From NCBI GenBank assembly GCA_031761405.1, contig JASEVX010000001.1, positions 48,407,102-48,471,101 on the forward strand: DNA of 64,000 bases, given 5' to 3'. This document shows, one piece after another, positions 21,832 to 36,800 of the stretch (its first letter is position 1; each line of letters starts with the position of its first letter). Below the pieces are notes generated by a model. That model saw nothing but the letters and a program-made list of their open reading frames with translations, ran no database searches and was not told the DNA's origin. The stretch is from Serripes groenlandicus. Its lineage: Eukaryota; Mollusca; Bivalvia; Cardiida; Cardiidae. A program made the position numbers and the translations under genes.

Positions 21832-24800
21832 CTGCAAATATTAAACAAATATTTCTAAAACACATTTATACATTTCAACAGTTGCTACTTAGCAGCAGAC
21901 AACATTTAAAAATATTGTGAGAAAAGAAATTTCTTATCAAGAGCAAATCTTTTATTGGTTTTTCTCCCATATACAACAAGTCTGCAAGTTGAAAATATCT
22001 AGGCCAAGATATGGAGTTTTTCAGCAAATGAAAGAATAATTTATTGAATAGAGTACGAAACATTGTGGCAAAAGGAGAAATTTCTCATCATAATTCTCAT
22101 TTCTCATTTTGCCATAATACTTTTAAGGTTGTGTGCTGCAGATGAGTCTGCAGGTGGGAAAGAGGGGTTAAAAGTTCCATATAAGGCAAATGGTTACAGG
22201 GTCTTATTGATTCCCACTTTTGCATCAGATACATGCACTTGCTCGTCCTTAACCTTTTTCCTGTTATGAATAAGTTAATAAGAGTCATGTGTTCTGAGAA
22301 GATACAGGAATAAATTGAGCCTGTTCATGGAAAAAAGTTACAGGTTGGCATTTCTGAACGGTGTAGGTTCAGATCAGCCGGTACATCTGCTCTGTCATAT
22401 TAGAATAAACACAAGTTCACAAAAGCTTCTAACAAGCATCTAATACTTGAACAAACAAAAGAATTTGACCAGATGTGGAAAATTGCAAGTATAATTTTGA
22501 TACAGAGTTGAAAGCACTATGGAAAGAGCAATTACTCCTTTTTTCCACACTGGAACCTGTGCATTGGTGTAAAACAAATAGGTATGTGGGAAGACCTGGT
22601 CAAGCTGCAAAGAGATGCACCCTGATCATTGCTTTTGTTGAATGATTAAATTTGCTAAATTTGAAAAAATGGGAGCGGCAATAGCTCATTCAGTAACAAC
22701 AGAGACTGTCGATCTAGGAGTTGTGAGTTTGAATCCTAGCTTGTCCATTCATTCTGAAACTTGTCTAAGTCATTGTTGACAAGCATCATTTGTCCCCCAA
22801 CAATGGGCCAAAATGTATATCTAGAAAAGTAGCCAGTTTCTTGGGAAAAATGTTATGTGAAAAACTAGTGTAAAACAGCCAGGAAACAAGTAGGTAGGTG
22901 AACTGGCTGCTGGCTGCTGTGACAATATAACAGAACTACTGTTGAGAACTGCATCTAACTCCAATCAATTTAATTACCCTGTGACTTTGAATCAGCACTA
23001 GAATTATCAATTGCTAACAAGAGAGTTTGAAGGAACATGCGATACCATCCAATAGCTATAACAATTGGTAAAGTGTGACAGACTGATAGACACAAATGTG
23101 ATCCCTAAGTGTCACCCTGTTAACCCTTTCCCATAATAACATAGACACTTGACGCCTCTGCTGAAGATGACTTTTTAAAACATTGTGACAAATGGAGAAA
23201 TTGCTCATTATGAGCAATTTCTCCTTTTGTCACAATGTTTTCAACTTGATTCAATAAATATTGTTTCATTTATAGGAAGTTTCCCGATTTTTGACTAGGA
23301 ATGTCTTCTGCTGCAGATTTGTTGAATGTGGGAAAGGGTTAAGACAGGGGACAAAGACTCCTATCATTCATAGTCACCATTTACCATATATAGACGTATC
23401 CGTAATCAACAAACATTGGGGCAAAAAGAGGAATTGCTCATAATGACCAATTTCTCCTTCTGCCACAATGTTTAAACACTATACAATAATATTAAACCTT
23501 TCATTTCTAGAGGTATAGATTTATTGTATGTGGGAAAAGGTTACATAAACAACATTTTCTCATGTACTAAATGTGTGGTTTGATATACCCTTTTCCCATA
23601 TATACACCTGCTGACGCCTCTGCAGCTGACTACTATTGAACACTTTGTGGTAAAAGGAGAAATTGCTCAAAATAATCAATTTTGATCAATAATCAATAAT
23701 CACAATGTTTTCAACTTTTGTTTAATAATAGTCCTTTCATTTATAGAGTTTGCATAGGTTTTACTAAATGTGGTCTGCTGCAGATTTGTTGTATATAGGA
23801 AAGGGATAATACAGGCTGCGTTCTATTCTGTTCTGTTTTATGTGGGAAATTGGGATCAAAACATACCTGATGGGAGTCCGCTCTGAACCTGATCCAGCCC
23901 TCATCTACGGAGAGTATAAAGTTACCCTTGGACAGGTCAATGTCAATCTGAGCCCCACCAAACAGTAGCAGTGGATAAACAGACACCATGGTACAGTCTC
24001 TCACATAGATCTGGTGATACAAGTATGACATTAATTCACCCTATCCCAGATATAAACACTTTCTGACCACTCTGCAGCAGACGAATTTTGAAAACATTTG
24101 ACCAAAGTAGAAATTGCTCAAAACGAGCACTTTCTCCTTTTGCCACAATGTTTTCAACTTTTTTCCAGTAATTATATTTTCATTTAAAGAGATATTCTGT
24201 GTTTTTGTCTTGATGTTGCTAAAGTCGTCTGCTGCAGATTTGCTGAATGTGGGAAAGGGTTTTAAAACATTAAGCATTAATGAACCCATCCATGCTAAAA
24301 GGTACAAGTTAACATTTGTGAATAGTGTTGGTTTAGATCAGCCTGTACATTTGCTCCATCAAATAAGAATCGACACAAGTTGACAGAAGCTTCAAACACG
24401 CTTGCGTGAGTAATATGTAAACAGTGTAGATAGTGATCAGACTGTGCAGATGTATATTCTGTTTGTGACCACAAAAATCACCATTATAAAATGTCAACAT
24501 GGGAGATTTAGCATATCAGGTAATGGGTTAGCCTATTATAAAACAAGTAATATTTATAGAGACATTATTTGACAATTTCTACAGATGATGAAACAAAATT
24601 GTGGTGAAAGGGAGAAATTCTCTGTAGACTTTTACCCACATGCAGACATATTTTGACACATCTTCAGCAGACTTCTTTTTCAACAATGATTTTAAATCTT
24701 TTCAATAAGTATCCATAAATTTAAAGAGATGTTCCATACTTTTGCCTAGATCCTTTTTCAGTATTCTGCTTCACATTTGTTCTATGTAGGAAAGTGTTAA

Positions 24801-27800
24801 CCCTTTCTCACTAATAGACGCTTTCTGAAACCTCTGCAAGAGACAACTTTTGAAAACATTGTGACAAAAGAAGAAATTGCTCAAAACAAGTAAATTCTCC
24901 CTTTGCCACAATGTTTTTAACTTTATTCATTAATCATATCTTCATTTATAGATATTTTCCATGATTTTGACTAACGGTTTTCAAAGTCGTCTGTTGCTGA
25001 TTTGTTGTATGTGGGAAAGGGGTTAAGCAAGATGTAACTCTTGTCCACATGCTGACCATTTTGATGCTTCTGCAAAACATTGTAGTAAAATCAGCCTGTG
25101 CATATGGCCAGTCTCCATAGAAACATCACTGTATCACATCATGTAATAAATGTAATTTTTGACACAGTGTTTTCAAATCAACTCAATTATCATACTTTCA
25201 GTTTTCCATATTTTTGCCACAATGTTTTTTGTCTGCTTAAAATTTGTTAAACAGATAAAGAAAAGGCATATTCAGGTTTAAGAAATTTCGCAAAAGTGTC
25301 ACTTACCCTGGTCGTTTTAACTTTTTCATGATAAACTAAATATGGGCTCTCAAAATGTCGCACTTGAAAGTTGACAGAAGATGGATGGATTTTAATCTGA
25401 AATTTAAAATATAAACATTACTATGAGATTATTTTTGTTTTATTGAGGTTTTATACAATTTTAACAGTATTTCAGATATACCATCGCAACAGATTATATA
25501 CATGAAACCTTGATGACTGACTAGTTCTAGACTAGAAATGGCCTTACGAAAGGACACTCTATCATCACCGTCGCAAGCCTGCATTGTACCTTGGACCCAA
25601 TCTTAAATAATACTATGCTAACTACTCTACCACAGCAGATACTTGGGCAAATCAACTACAATTTCTTTGTGCAGTATCGAAGGAAAATTGACCTTCTCAT
25701 CTCTGCAGCGAATTAAAAACACTATCAATCTGAACAATCGGATCAGGTTCTCTGCTTGTCATTCAGTCAATGCGTCATTTTCGATGCTCCTTGATAATGG
25801 TTTATAATAGTGTGAAAAGACGAACTAAACTTAAGTCTTTGTTTCATTAACCTTAATTATCAGTCAACAAATTATTGCTTCAAACAAGCCAACTTATCAA
25901 GGTTAAAACATATGTAAAATTTCATTGACATTTGATTAGTATTGTCTGATATATGAACGTAAATGTTAAGGTCAATCAAATGTTGACACAGACCGGGGGA
26001 TTAACTGAGGTCAAGTCAGGCACTATCTATCCATACATGGCTTAATTCAAGCAAGAATATAAAAATATTTTTAAAAAAAATCATCATCCATATTCAACAT
26101 CATCTCTAAAAGCATTCTAATTCAAAATTTGAGAAATATTCTAAACTAGAAGATGATTTTTCGGAAACAAAAAGCAGACTGCTTTCTGCTCACAGAGGCC
26201 AATAATCTTGTGAAGTTTGAAGACTTTCTGTCAAGGATTCTTAAGATATTCAACCAATTTTCATTTCACTTCCCATGTTACCTTGACCTTTGACCCGGTG
26301 AAGACATTATTTCAAAGTAACCTGGATGACTGAACAAAAGGCCATTAACACGAGCCATTAAGATATAGGGAATAACTTCAAACAGACGACATTTGACACT
26401 GCCATTGAACATGACTTTTGAAAACATTGCAATAAAAGGTGAAATTGCTCAAAACATGCAATTTCACCTTTTATTGCAATATTTTCAACTCTTTATCAAT
26501 ATAAATCTTTCAGTTTTCTAGATTATTAAAATTGATCGTCTGATGATTGTAAAGCAGACGACCTTTGAAAAGTCATGTGAAGTAATGGGTTAAGATATTG
26601 TGTAATTTATATATAGAGAATTTAGAATAACAAAAAAGGACGATATTCATAATTGTTGGAGAATGAGAATACATGTACTCACATATCCATCTGGTTTTGT
26701 TTTAAATCTGATATCTTCTGTCTTTGGGGCTATTGCTACACTCCCTGAGCAACAAAAAAAAAAACAAGGAATATAGTTTTACTGTCAATTCATTAACACA
26801 GTTATAAGAGTTTATAATCATATTTTGGATACATTTGTGATGTACATTTGATTATATCTTTAACCAAAACATGATCATGTTATTTCAGATTTAAGTTTAA
26901 CACTTTCCTCCCTATAGACAACTTTTGACCCATCTGTAGCAGATTAATTTTGAAAATATTGTGGCAGAAGGAGCAATTGCTCATGAAGATAAATTTTTCC
27001 TTAGCCACAATGTTTTTAACTCTTTTCAACAATTACAGTTTCAAATAAAGTGATTTTGACATTTTAATTTAATGTTTTCACAGACGTCTGCTGCATATTT
27101 GTTGTATGTTAGAAAGGGGGGTGGGGGTATGGTTAAAGACAATAACATAATTGTGCCAAAGAAGCATCAGAAGTCATCTGCATCAGGACAAGGACAACAT
27201 TACACAGTAATAAATACAACCCTTTCCCACATGCAGATGATTTTTGAAAAATAATAAAAAAAACAATCATGGCCCTCAATGTTTTTAATTCTATTAACCT
27301 TTTCCCACATATAGACGCTTTCTGACGCCTCTGCAGCAGACAACTCTTAAACAAGAGGGCCATGATGGCCCTTGAATCGCTCACCTGATTTTTTTTTTTT
27401 CACTTTAGCTATATAAGCCTCGCCCCCTGGCAGCCATAGTTTCCGACTAATCAACTTGGCTTAAAGGGAATCTGATAGAGGGTCACCCTAGGAACATTTC
27501 TACAAAATTATTTGAAAATCGGCCAGATACTTTTAGAGGAGAAGATTTTTTAAGTTTTCACTATAGCCATATAATGCAAAATAGCCCTGCCTACTGGCGG
27601 CCATGTTTTTTGACCAATCAACATGGCTTGAAGGAATCTGAAAGTGGGTCATCCAAGGAACATTTCTACAAAATTATTTGAAAATCGGGCCGACACTTTT
27701 GGAGGAGAAGATTTTTTAAGTTTTCACTATAGCCATATAAGGCAAAATAGCCCCGCCCCCTTGGTGGCCGTGTTTTTTGACCAATCAACATGGCTTGAAG

Positions 27801-30800
27801 GAATCTGGTAGAGAGTCATCCAAGGAACATTTCTACAAAATTATTTGAAAATCTGCCAACCAGTTTGGGAGAAGAAGAATTTTGAAGTTTTTTTCGTTTC
27901 GTTGCCATGGAAACCAGAATTCTGCATGTATCCCTAAAATTTGAAGGAATTCTGGTGAGGTCATTAAGAGGATGCTTTCTGTGAAGTTTCATCCCAATTG
28001 ACCCACTGGTTACTGAGGAGAAGATGTTTAAGATTTTTTAAGTTTTCACTTTGGCCATATAAGGCAAAATAGCCCCCGCCCCTGGCGGCCATGTTTTTCG
28101 ACCAATCAACATTGCTTGAAGGAATCTGATAGAGGGTCACCCAAGGAACATTTCTACAAAATTATTTGAAAATCGGCCTGACACTTATGGAGGAGAAGAT
28201 TTTTTAAGATTTCATTAAAGCCATAAAAGGCAAAATAGCCCCGCCCCCTGGCGGCCATGTTTTTTGACCAATCAACATGGCTTGAAGGAATCTGATAGAG
28301 GATCACCCAAGGAACATTTCTACAAAATTATTTGAAAATCGGCCTTACACTTTTGGAGGAGAAGATTTTTTAAGTTTGCACTATAGCCATATAAGGCAAA
28401 ATAGCCCCGCCCCCCCTGGCGGCCATGTTTTTCGACCAATCAACATGGCTTGAAGGAATCTGATAGAGGGTCACCCAAGGAACATTTCTACAAAATTATT
28501 TGAAAATCGGCCTTACACTTTCGGAGGAGAAGATTTTTTAAGTTTGCACTATAGCCATATAAGGCAAAATAGCCCCGCCCCCCCTGGCGGCCATGTTTTT
28601 CAACCAATCAACACGGCTTGAAGGAATCTGATAGAGGGTCATCCAAGGAACATTTCTACAAAATTATTTGAAAATCTGCCAACCAATTCAGGAGAAGAAG
28701 AATTTTGAAGTTTTTTCGGTTTCGTTGCCATGGAAACCAGAATTTTGCATGGATCCCAAAAATTTGAAGGAATTCTGGTGAGATCATTGAGAGGATGCTT
28801 TCTGTGAAGTTTCATCCAAATTGACCCACTGGTTACTGAGGAGAAGAAGTTGACGCACGACGCACAACGCACGACGGACGACGCACGACGGACGACGGAC
28901 AAAAGGCGATCACAATAACTCACCTTGAGCAAAGCTCAGGTGAGCTAAAAACATTGTATTTTCTTCATTTGCCAGTGTTTTCAATTTTATTCAATTATTT
29001 TACTATTATTTATAGAGATTTTTCACATTTTTTCAAAGTCTTCTTCTAGAGATATGCTGTATGTGGGAAAGGGTTTATTTATTTTATAAAGGTATAGATC
29101 TGATTAAAATCATATCCTTATGTTTGCCGTGTAAGAGATTGTAAACTACAGCCAGATTGATAAGTAAACCCTTTCCCACATGTAGATGCTTTCTGACACC
29201 TCTGCAGCAGACGACTTTTGAAATCATTGTGGCAGAAGGCGAGCAATTTCTCCTTTTTCCACAATGATTTCAACTCTATTCAATAATCATACTTTCCTTT
29301 AAAGCGACTTAAGTATATTTTGACCTTGATAATTTAAAAGCCATCTGCTGCAGGTTTGTTGTATGTGGGAAAAGGTTAATTTATAGAGATTTTTAAGATT
29401 TTTGCCAAGATATTTTCAATGTCTTCTGCTGTAAACTTATTTAAAATAGGAAAGGGTTTAGTAAAGCACTGCTACATACCAACAGCTGTCTGAGCGTATA
29501 TCTGCTCTGGTGTGAGAACTTGCACAATATTTGGAAACAAGGCACCTACAAGAATGGCTGATACAAGTCTCATGTTACCCCCATTCAAGTTGGCCTGAAA
29601 AATAAAACTCAAGTATTTAAACCTTTCCAACTTACAGACGCATTTTGATGCATCTGTAGCAGACGACTTATGATTAATTTCTCCTTTTCCCACTATCTTT
29701 TCAACCCTCATGATTAATTATATCCTCATATATGGAAATGTTCAATATTGTTGTCTAGATCTTATCAAAGTTGCAGATTTTATGAATGTGAGAAAGGGAT
29801 ATTAAACATTCTGATGTGAGAACCTGATCTAAATGGGAAGTAAAGCAAACAAGTTCTAGTGCTTTAAAATTCAAAGTTGTCTGTCATAATGACGGAGAGG
29901 GATAATGGATAATTTCACCTTTTACCACAAGGTTTTCAACTTTTTTCAGTAATTATACTTTCGTTTAGAGAGATTTTCCATGTTTTTGCATGATTGTTTA
30001 CAAAGTCGTCTGCTGCAGATTTGTTGTATGTGGGAAAGGGTTAAACAAAGTAGCAAGAGAGAGTTTTGCTCTCCAAAGATCTGTTTTATCCTTCCATATC
30101 TAGCTCTCTACCCACCTCGTTCCCTGTAACAGAAGATACGCCGTCCCCTCCTGTGCTCCTGGCTGCTCTCTCCACATCTTTGGATGAAATGCCTTCTTTT
30201 ACAAATCCAATGTCTGATAACAGCTCCACAAACTGCTGCTTCATGCTGGAAAGCATCTGTCGGTAGAATATTACAATAAACTTTTTATAATATACTGTTT
30301 TAACCCCCTTTCCAACATACAATAAATCTGCAGCAGAAACCTTTGAAATTTTCAAGTCCAAACTATAAAAAATATCTATAAATGGTACGATTGTTGAATA
30401 GAGTTGAAATCATTCTGGCAAATGGAGAAATTGCTCATTATGATAATTTTTTCCTTTTGCCACAATAATTTCAAGACGTCTGCTGCAGAGGCTTCAGAAA
30501 GTGTCTATATCAGGGAAAGGGTTAAGGAATATGTGTTTCGCCTCCAAATAACTATGAACAAATAAGCCAAATTAAGCAAAAGTGTGATTGACAGACAGAC
30601 ATTTGCTAAAAAAGTTATCCCAAAGTCTCATTCTATCTAACTGACACAAAAGGTTACAATATATCTACCCTTGTCCACTTGCAGACAACTTTTGAAAACA
30701 TTGTGAGAATCACTGAGTTTAGAGCTTTGCAAACATTCATGGATAACAAACTCTTTTAACTACCTGAAATTGAGAGTTCAAAAACTATTAGACTCGCATA

Positions 30801-33800
30801 TACATGTTTATCTACATACTGGTTTCGACAGCCTAGTGACTAAGCTTTAACCCTTTCCCTCATACGATAATTCTGCAGCAGACGACTTTGAACATATTTT
30901 GTCAAAAAATGGAAATTCTCTATAATTGAATGGATAACCTATGACTAAAAGTGGAAAACATTGTGGCAAAAGGAGAAATTGCTCGTATTGAGCAATTTCT
31001 TCTTTTGTCGCAATGTTTTCAAAAAGCTGTCTACTGCAGAGGCGTCAGAAAGCGTCTATATGAGGGAAAGGGTTAAAGCATCCACTTCAGGGGCTGACAT
31101 AAAGTTGAAAATATTGTGGCAAATGGATAAATTGATCATTGTGAGCAATTTCAACTTTTGCCACAATGTTTTCAAAAGTTGTCTGCTGCAGAGGCGTCAG
31201 TACGCGTCTTCACGTGGGAAAGGGTTAACTTAAGATAAAATGTTATTCCGATTTTCAAAAATCACTTACCAATTTGCTAGTTTTTCTCAATTTTCTTTTT
31301 AGATAAAGTCATTTCATAAGTCTATAACTTTACCTTTCCCACATACAACAATTGCTCGTTTTGAGCAATTTCTTCTTTTATCACGATGTTTACAACAAGA
31401 GGCCCAAGAGGGCCAGTATCGCTCCACGGCAATAAGGCAAAAATCAAATCTCCAAACAGCCCTGCCCCCTAGTGGCCATATTTTTTACCAACCACCATGG
31501 CTTAAAGGAATCTTGTAGAGTGTCACCCAAGGAATGTTTCTGCAAAATTATTTGAAAATCGACCTGACACTTTCGGAGGAGAGGATATTTTAAGTTTTCA
31601 CCATAGCCATATAAGGCAAAATAGCCCCACCCCATGGCGGCCATATTTTTCAACCAATCAACATGGCTTGAAGGAATCTGATAGAGGGTCATCCAAAGAA
31701 CATTTCTACAAAATTATTTGAAAATCTGCTCAACACTTTCGGAGAAAAAGATTTTTTAAATTTTCACTATGGTCATATAGAGCAAAATAGCCCCGCCCTC
31801 TGGCGGCCATATTTTTCGACCAATCAACATGGCTTGAAGAAATCTGATAGAGGGTCACCCAATGAACATTTCTACAAAATTATTTGAAAATCGGCTGAAC
31901 ACTTTCGGAGAAGAAGATTTTTTAAGTTTACACTATAGCTATATAAGGCAAAATAGCCCCGACCCTGGCGGCCATGTTTTTCCACCAATCAACATTTCTT
32001 GAAGGAATCTAATAAAGGGTCACCCAAGGAACATTTCTACAAAATTATTTGAAAATCAGCCTGACACTTTCGGAGGAGAAGATTTTTTTAAGTTCTCTCT
32101 TTAGCCGTATAAGGCAAAATAGCCCCGCCCTCTGGCGGCCATATTTTTTGACCAATCAACATGGCTTGAAGAAATCTGATAGAGGGTCACCCAATGAACA
32201 TTTCTACAAAATTATTTGAAAATCGGCTGAACACTTTCGGAGAAGAAGATTTTTTAAGTTTACACTATAGCTATATAAGGCAAAATAGCCCCTACCCTGG
32301 CGGCCATGTTTTTCCACCAATCAACATTTCTTGAAGGAATCTAATAAAGGGTCACCCAAGGAACATTTCTACAAAATTATTTGAAAATCAGCCTGATACT
32401 TTCGGAGGAGAAGATTTTTTAAGTTCTCTCTTTAGCCGTATAAGGCAAAATAGCCCCGCCCTCTGGCGGCCATGTTTTTTTACCAATCAACATGGCTTGA
32501 AGGAATCTGATAGAGGGTCACCCAAGGAACATTTCTACAAAATTATTTGAAAATCTGCTGAACACTTTCAGAGAAGAAGATTTTTTAAGTTTTCACTATG
32601 GTCATATAAGGCAAAATAGCCCCGCCCTGTGGCGACCATGTTTTTCCACCAATCAACATTTCTTGAAGGAATCTAATAAAGGGTCACCCAAGGAACATTT
32701 CTACAAAATTATTTGAAAATCGGCCTGACACTTTCAGAGAAGAAGATTTTTTAAGTTTTCACTATTTTTTTCTTTTGGTTGCCATGGAAACCAGAATTAT
32801 AAATGGATCAAAAAAATTTGAAGGAATTTAAGAGAGGACATTGAGAGGATGCTTCCTATGAAGTTTCAACCAAATTGGCCAAGTGGTTAGTGAGAAGAAG
32901 TCGTTTAAAGGAAAAAGTTAACGCACGCACGCACGCACGACGGACAATTCACCATGACATAAGCTCGACTGGCTTTCAGCCAGTGGAGTTAAAAAGCCTT
33001 CTTCTGCAGAGGCGTCAGAAAGCTTCTATATCAGGGAAAAGGGTTAACATATAAACAACAGAATACCAGAAACACAGACCTGCAGGGACTTTTGTGAGAG
33101 AAAGTTATCTTGACAAAATCGGTAAGCTTCATGTCCACCAGACCTTTTTGCTTCTAGCCATTTCTGAAAGGTAAAGAGATGATACATTCTATAAGAACAA
33201 ATAATTGAGACTGTTAATTTTTATATTTTGTTTCAATTTACAATCGGACAAATTTTATGTGCTCAAAATTTACAGTGACATTTGACCTTTAACCTGATGA
33301 CCTGAAAGGGTTAAAATTGAAGTAAGTACAACTAGAATTGTTTTTGAAAAAACAGATGTCTCCCCCTCAAATATCTGTCAAAATCTCTCAAAACATTCCA
33401 ACCTATAAAGCAGACAATGGGTTCTGCACATCACCTTGATGAGGTGAACATCTGACACAAGTTTCATGAAAATCCTTCAAGCCGTTTTGGAGATATGGAG
33501 CGGACACGAAAAACAGGCTCAAACCTTTGACCTTCAAGCCTGACCTTGACCTTGAACCGGTATGGTCGGAACATGGGTTCTGCACATCGCCTTCGTGAGG
33601 TGAACATCTGACACAAGTTTCATGAAAATTCTTCAAGCCGTTTTAGAGATATGGAGCGGACACGAAATTAAGGCTCAAACCTTTGACCTTCAAGTCTGAC
33701 CTTGACATTGAACCTGTATGGTCGGGACATGGGTTCTGCACATCGCCTTCATGAGGTGAACATCTGACACAAGTTTCATGAAAATCCTTCAAGCCGTCTT

Positions 33801-36800
33801 GGAGATATGGAGCGGACACGATTTCGGACAGACGGACAGACAGACAGAAGGACAGACAGACAGACGCCCAGGACAAAAACAATATATCTCCCCTGTATAC
33901 AGGGGGAGACATAATAACTGAATAGAGTTGAAACTATGGTGACAAAAGGAGAAATTGCTTGTTTTGAGCAATTTCTTTTTTTGTCACCATGTTTTAAACT
34001 AGAACAAAGCTCACTGAAGAATACCCCCCGCTCCCCTCCCAAAGCACGGATACAATGGTAAAGTTTCTACGGTTAAGGAGGAGTTGCGCTTACAAGGTAT
34101 CACAGGAGTTCCTCGTAACCTCTTAGTTGAATTATCTTCCCTTGGAAGAATCTGAGGCGAAAAATCTTCCTTCATGCATATCTACATATAATGTGTAGCC
34201 TTCATATACAGTTTGAATCAAATCAACTGAGCCCTTTAGGAGGAGTAGCGCTTACAAGGTATGTGCACAGGAGTCCCTCGCAGGTAACCTCTTAGTTGAA
34301 TAATCTTCTTTTGGAAAAATCTGAGGATAAAAATCTTCTTTCATGCATATCTACATATAATATGTAGCCTTCATATACAGTTTAAATCAAATCAACTGAG
34401 CCCTTTAGGAGGAGTAGCGCTTGCAAGGTATGTGCACAGGAGTCCCTCGCAGGTAACCTCTAAGTTGAAATATCTCCCCTTGGAAGAATCTGAGGCGTAT
34501 GATCTTCCTTTATGCATATCTACATATGATGTGTAGCCTTCATATACAGTTTGAATCAAATCAACAGAGCCCTTTCTGAGAAGTAGCGCTTACAAGGTAT
34601 GTGCACAGGAGTCCATCGCAGGTAACCTCTAAGTTGAATTATCTTCCCTTGGAAGAATCAGAGGCGTATGATCTTCCTTCATGCATATCTACATATGATG
34701 TGTAGCCTTCATATACAGTTTGAATCAAATCAACTGAGCCCTTTAGGAGGAGTAGCGCTTACAAGGTATGTGCACAGGAGTCCCTCGCAGTTAACCTCTA
34801 AGTTGAATTATCTCCCCTTGCAAGAATCAGAGGTGTATGATCTTCCTTCATGCATATCTACATATGATGTGTAACCTTCATGTAAAGATTGAACCAAATC
34901 CATTGAGCCGTTTAGGAGGAGTAGTGCTTACAAGAAATGTGGACATACAGACAGACAGACAGACGGACAGATAGACGGACAGACAGGGTGATTCCTATAT
35001 ACACCCCCAAACTTTGTTTGCGGGGGGGGTATAAAAAGCCATCTGATGTACAGGCATCAGTAAGCTTCTATATGAGAGAAAGGGTTAAGTTGTCTACTGC
35101 GGATCTGTTATAAGTTGAAAAGGGTTAAACCTATGTTGTGGGTAACATAAGATGCATCTCACTGAGATATTTATTTTGAACAGCCACAGCATAGGATTTT
35201 AAAACATGAAATATGGGTTATCTAGCGAACAACTCACATTGTATGCATTCATCATGGTCAAGTGGTCTGAGTTGCCAAGTGCAAACTCCAGTTTTTTGGC
35301 TGTTGCTTCAACCTTCTTTCCAAATGGAGTTACCTGGAAAAATAAAGAAACAGACTGAGAAATAAAGCTTTCACTCACTATCTCTATATTTATACCAAAT
35401 CACTTCTAAAATGTGTGTCATAACTCAAGATAAGGGGTGTTTTGTGTGTTCTTTGTGTTTGATCTTGCAACCCTATGTTGTGGGTACTCAAAAGAATCGT
35501 CTCAGTGAGACGATTCTTTTGAGTACCCACAACATAGGATTTGGTTGAGTAATAAGGGAAATATTGTGGGGAAAAGACCTGTTCACTTCCTCTTATCCTC
35601 TGTTGTGTCATAACTCTTTTTTCCTTAGACGATTAATGTGCAGTAAAATATAAAGATAGCAATTTAGACAAGGGATTAAAGCACATATTGCAATGATATT
35701 CTTCCAGTAGATGAAACTGTCGGAGTCAGTCTGTGAGTACTTTATATTTCTATGTAAACCCACACTTTTTTGCATTCAACATGCCATAGGTAATTATGCA
35801 AAGGGTATCAGGTTTTCAACAGTGTCAATTTGACAGGTGATCTTTTACCACCATTTTCAACAATTGTTAAGTCATATCATGGTGGCCAGTTCATGTGTTT
35901 TCTGAATTTAGGACATGAGAACTCCACACAATAATCTTTCCAAGTAACCGGCTGCTTTTCCACATAAACTGCTAGCCCATTGGTGTCTAAAGTCGGAAAG
36001 AATGCTGGTCAAGCTAGGGTTCAAACTCACAATCCCTGGATTGACAGTCAGCGAGGTAATTCACATATGTGAGAATTACTACCAGGCTTCATCATCTATT
36101 ATAGTTAGTGGCCTAAATCCAAATATCTCAAACTATTTTAACCCTTTCCCACATACAACAAATCTGCAGCAGACGACTTTGAAAACAACTTGGCCAAATA
36201 TGGGTTATCTCTACACACAAAAGTATACTAATTGAATAGAACTGAAAACATTGTGGCAAAAGGAGAAACTGCTCATAATGAGCAATTTCTCCTTCTGCTA
36301 CAATGTTTTCAAAAATCGTCTGCTGGTGTGTCCAAATGTGTGTTCAAGTGGAAAAGAGTTAATAAAAGGTTTTCATCTTTGTTGAAAACCTTGCTTAAAA
36401 CAGTACCAAACATAAACTTACAAATGGTGACTTAAAACTAAGACAAGCTGCAATGGTTAATGCCGGATCTAAACATCTGAAGATAGCTCCAAATAACATC
36501 AGCTTTCCTATCCTCACATCTACTGGCAGTGTGCCAAGATGATAACCCAAGGGAGTCAACTCCTGCAATTTAAGAGTGTATCTGTCAATATTATGGACAG
36601 ATAATTCAAACAAGATTGTTCAAGTGGACACATTTGTCACTTGTCACTAAGTCCAATTGTGACAGACCATGAGATGAGCACACACACTTTATAACTAAAG
36701 CTGATCACGCTTTTATTTAGTCTTTTCCGACATACAACAAAATTGCAGCACACCACTTTGAAAACATCAAGGCAAACATATGGAACATATCTATAAATGA

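Noticed and set aside
33403..34042. Several minus-strand frames of 60-90 codons
   Set aside because: Same pearl-like repeat units as at 50285; the frames are not conserved beyond the repeat.
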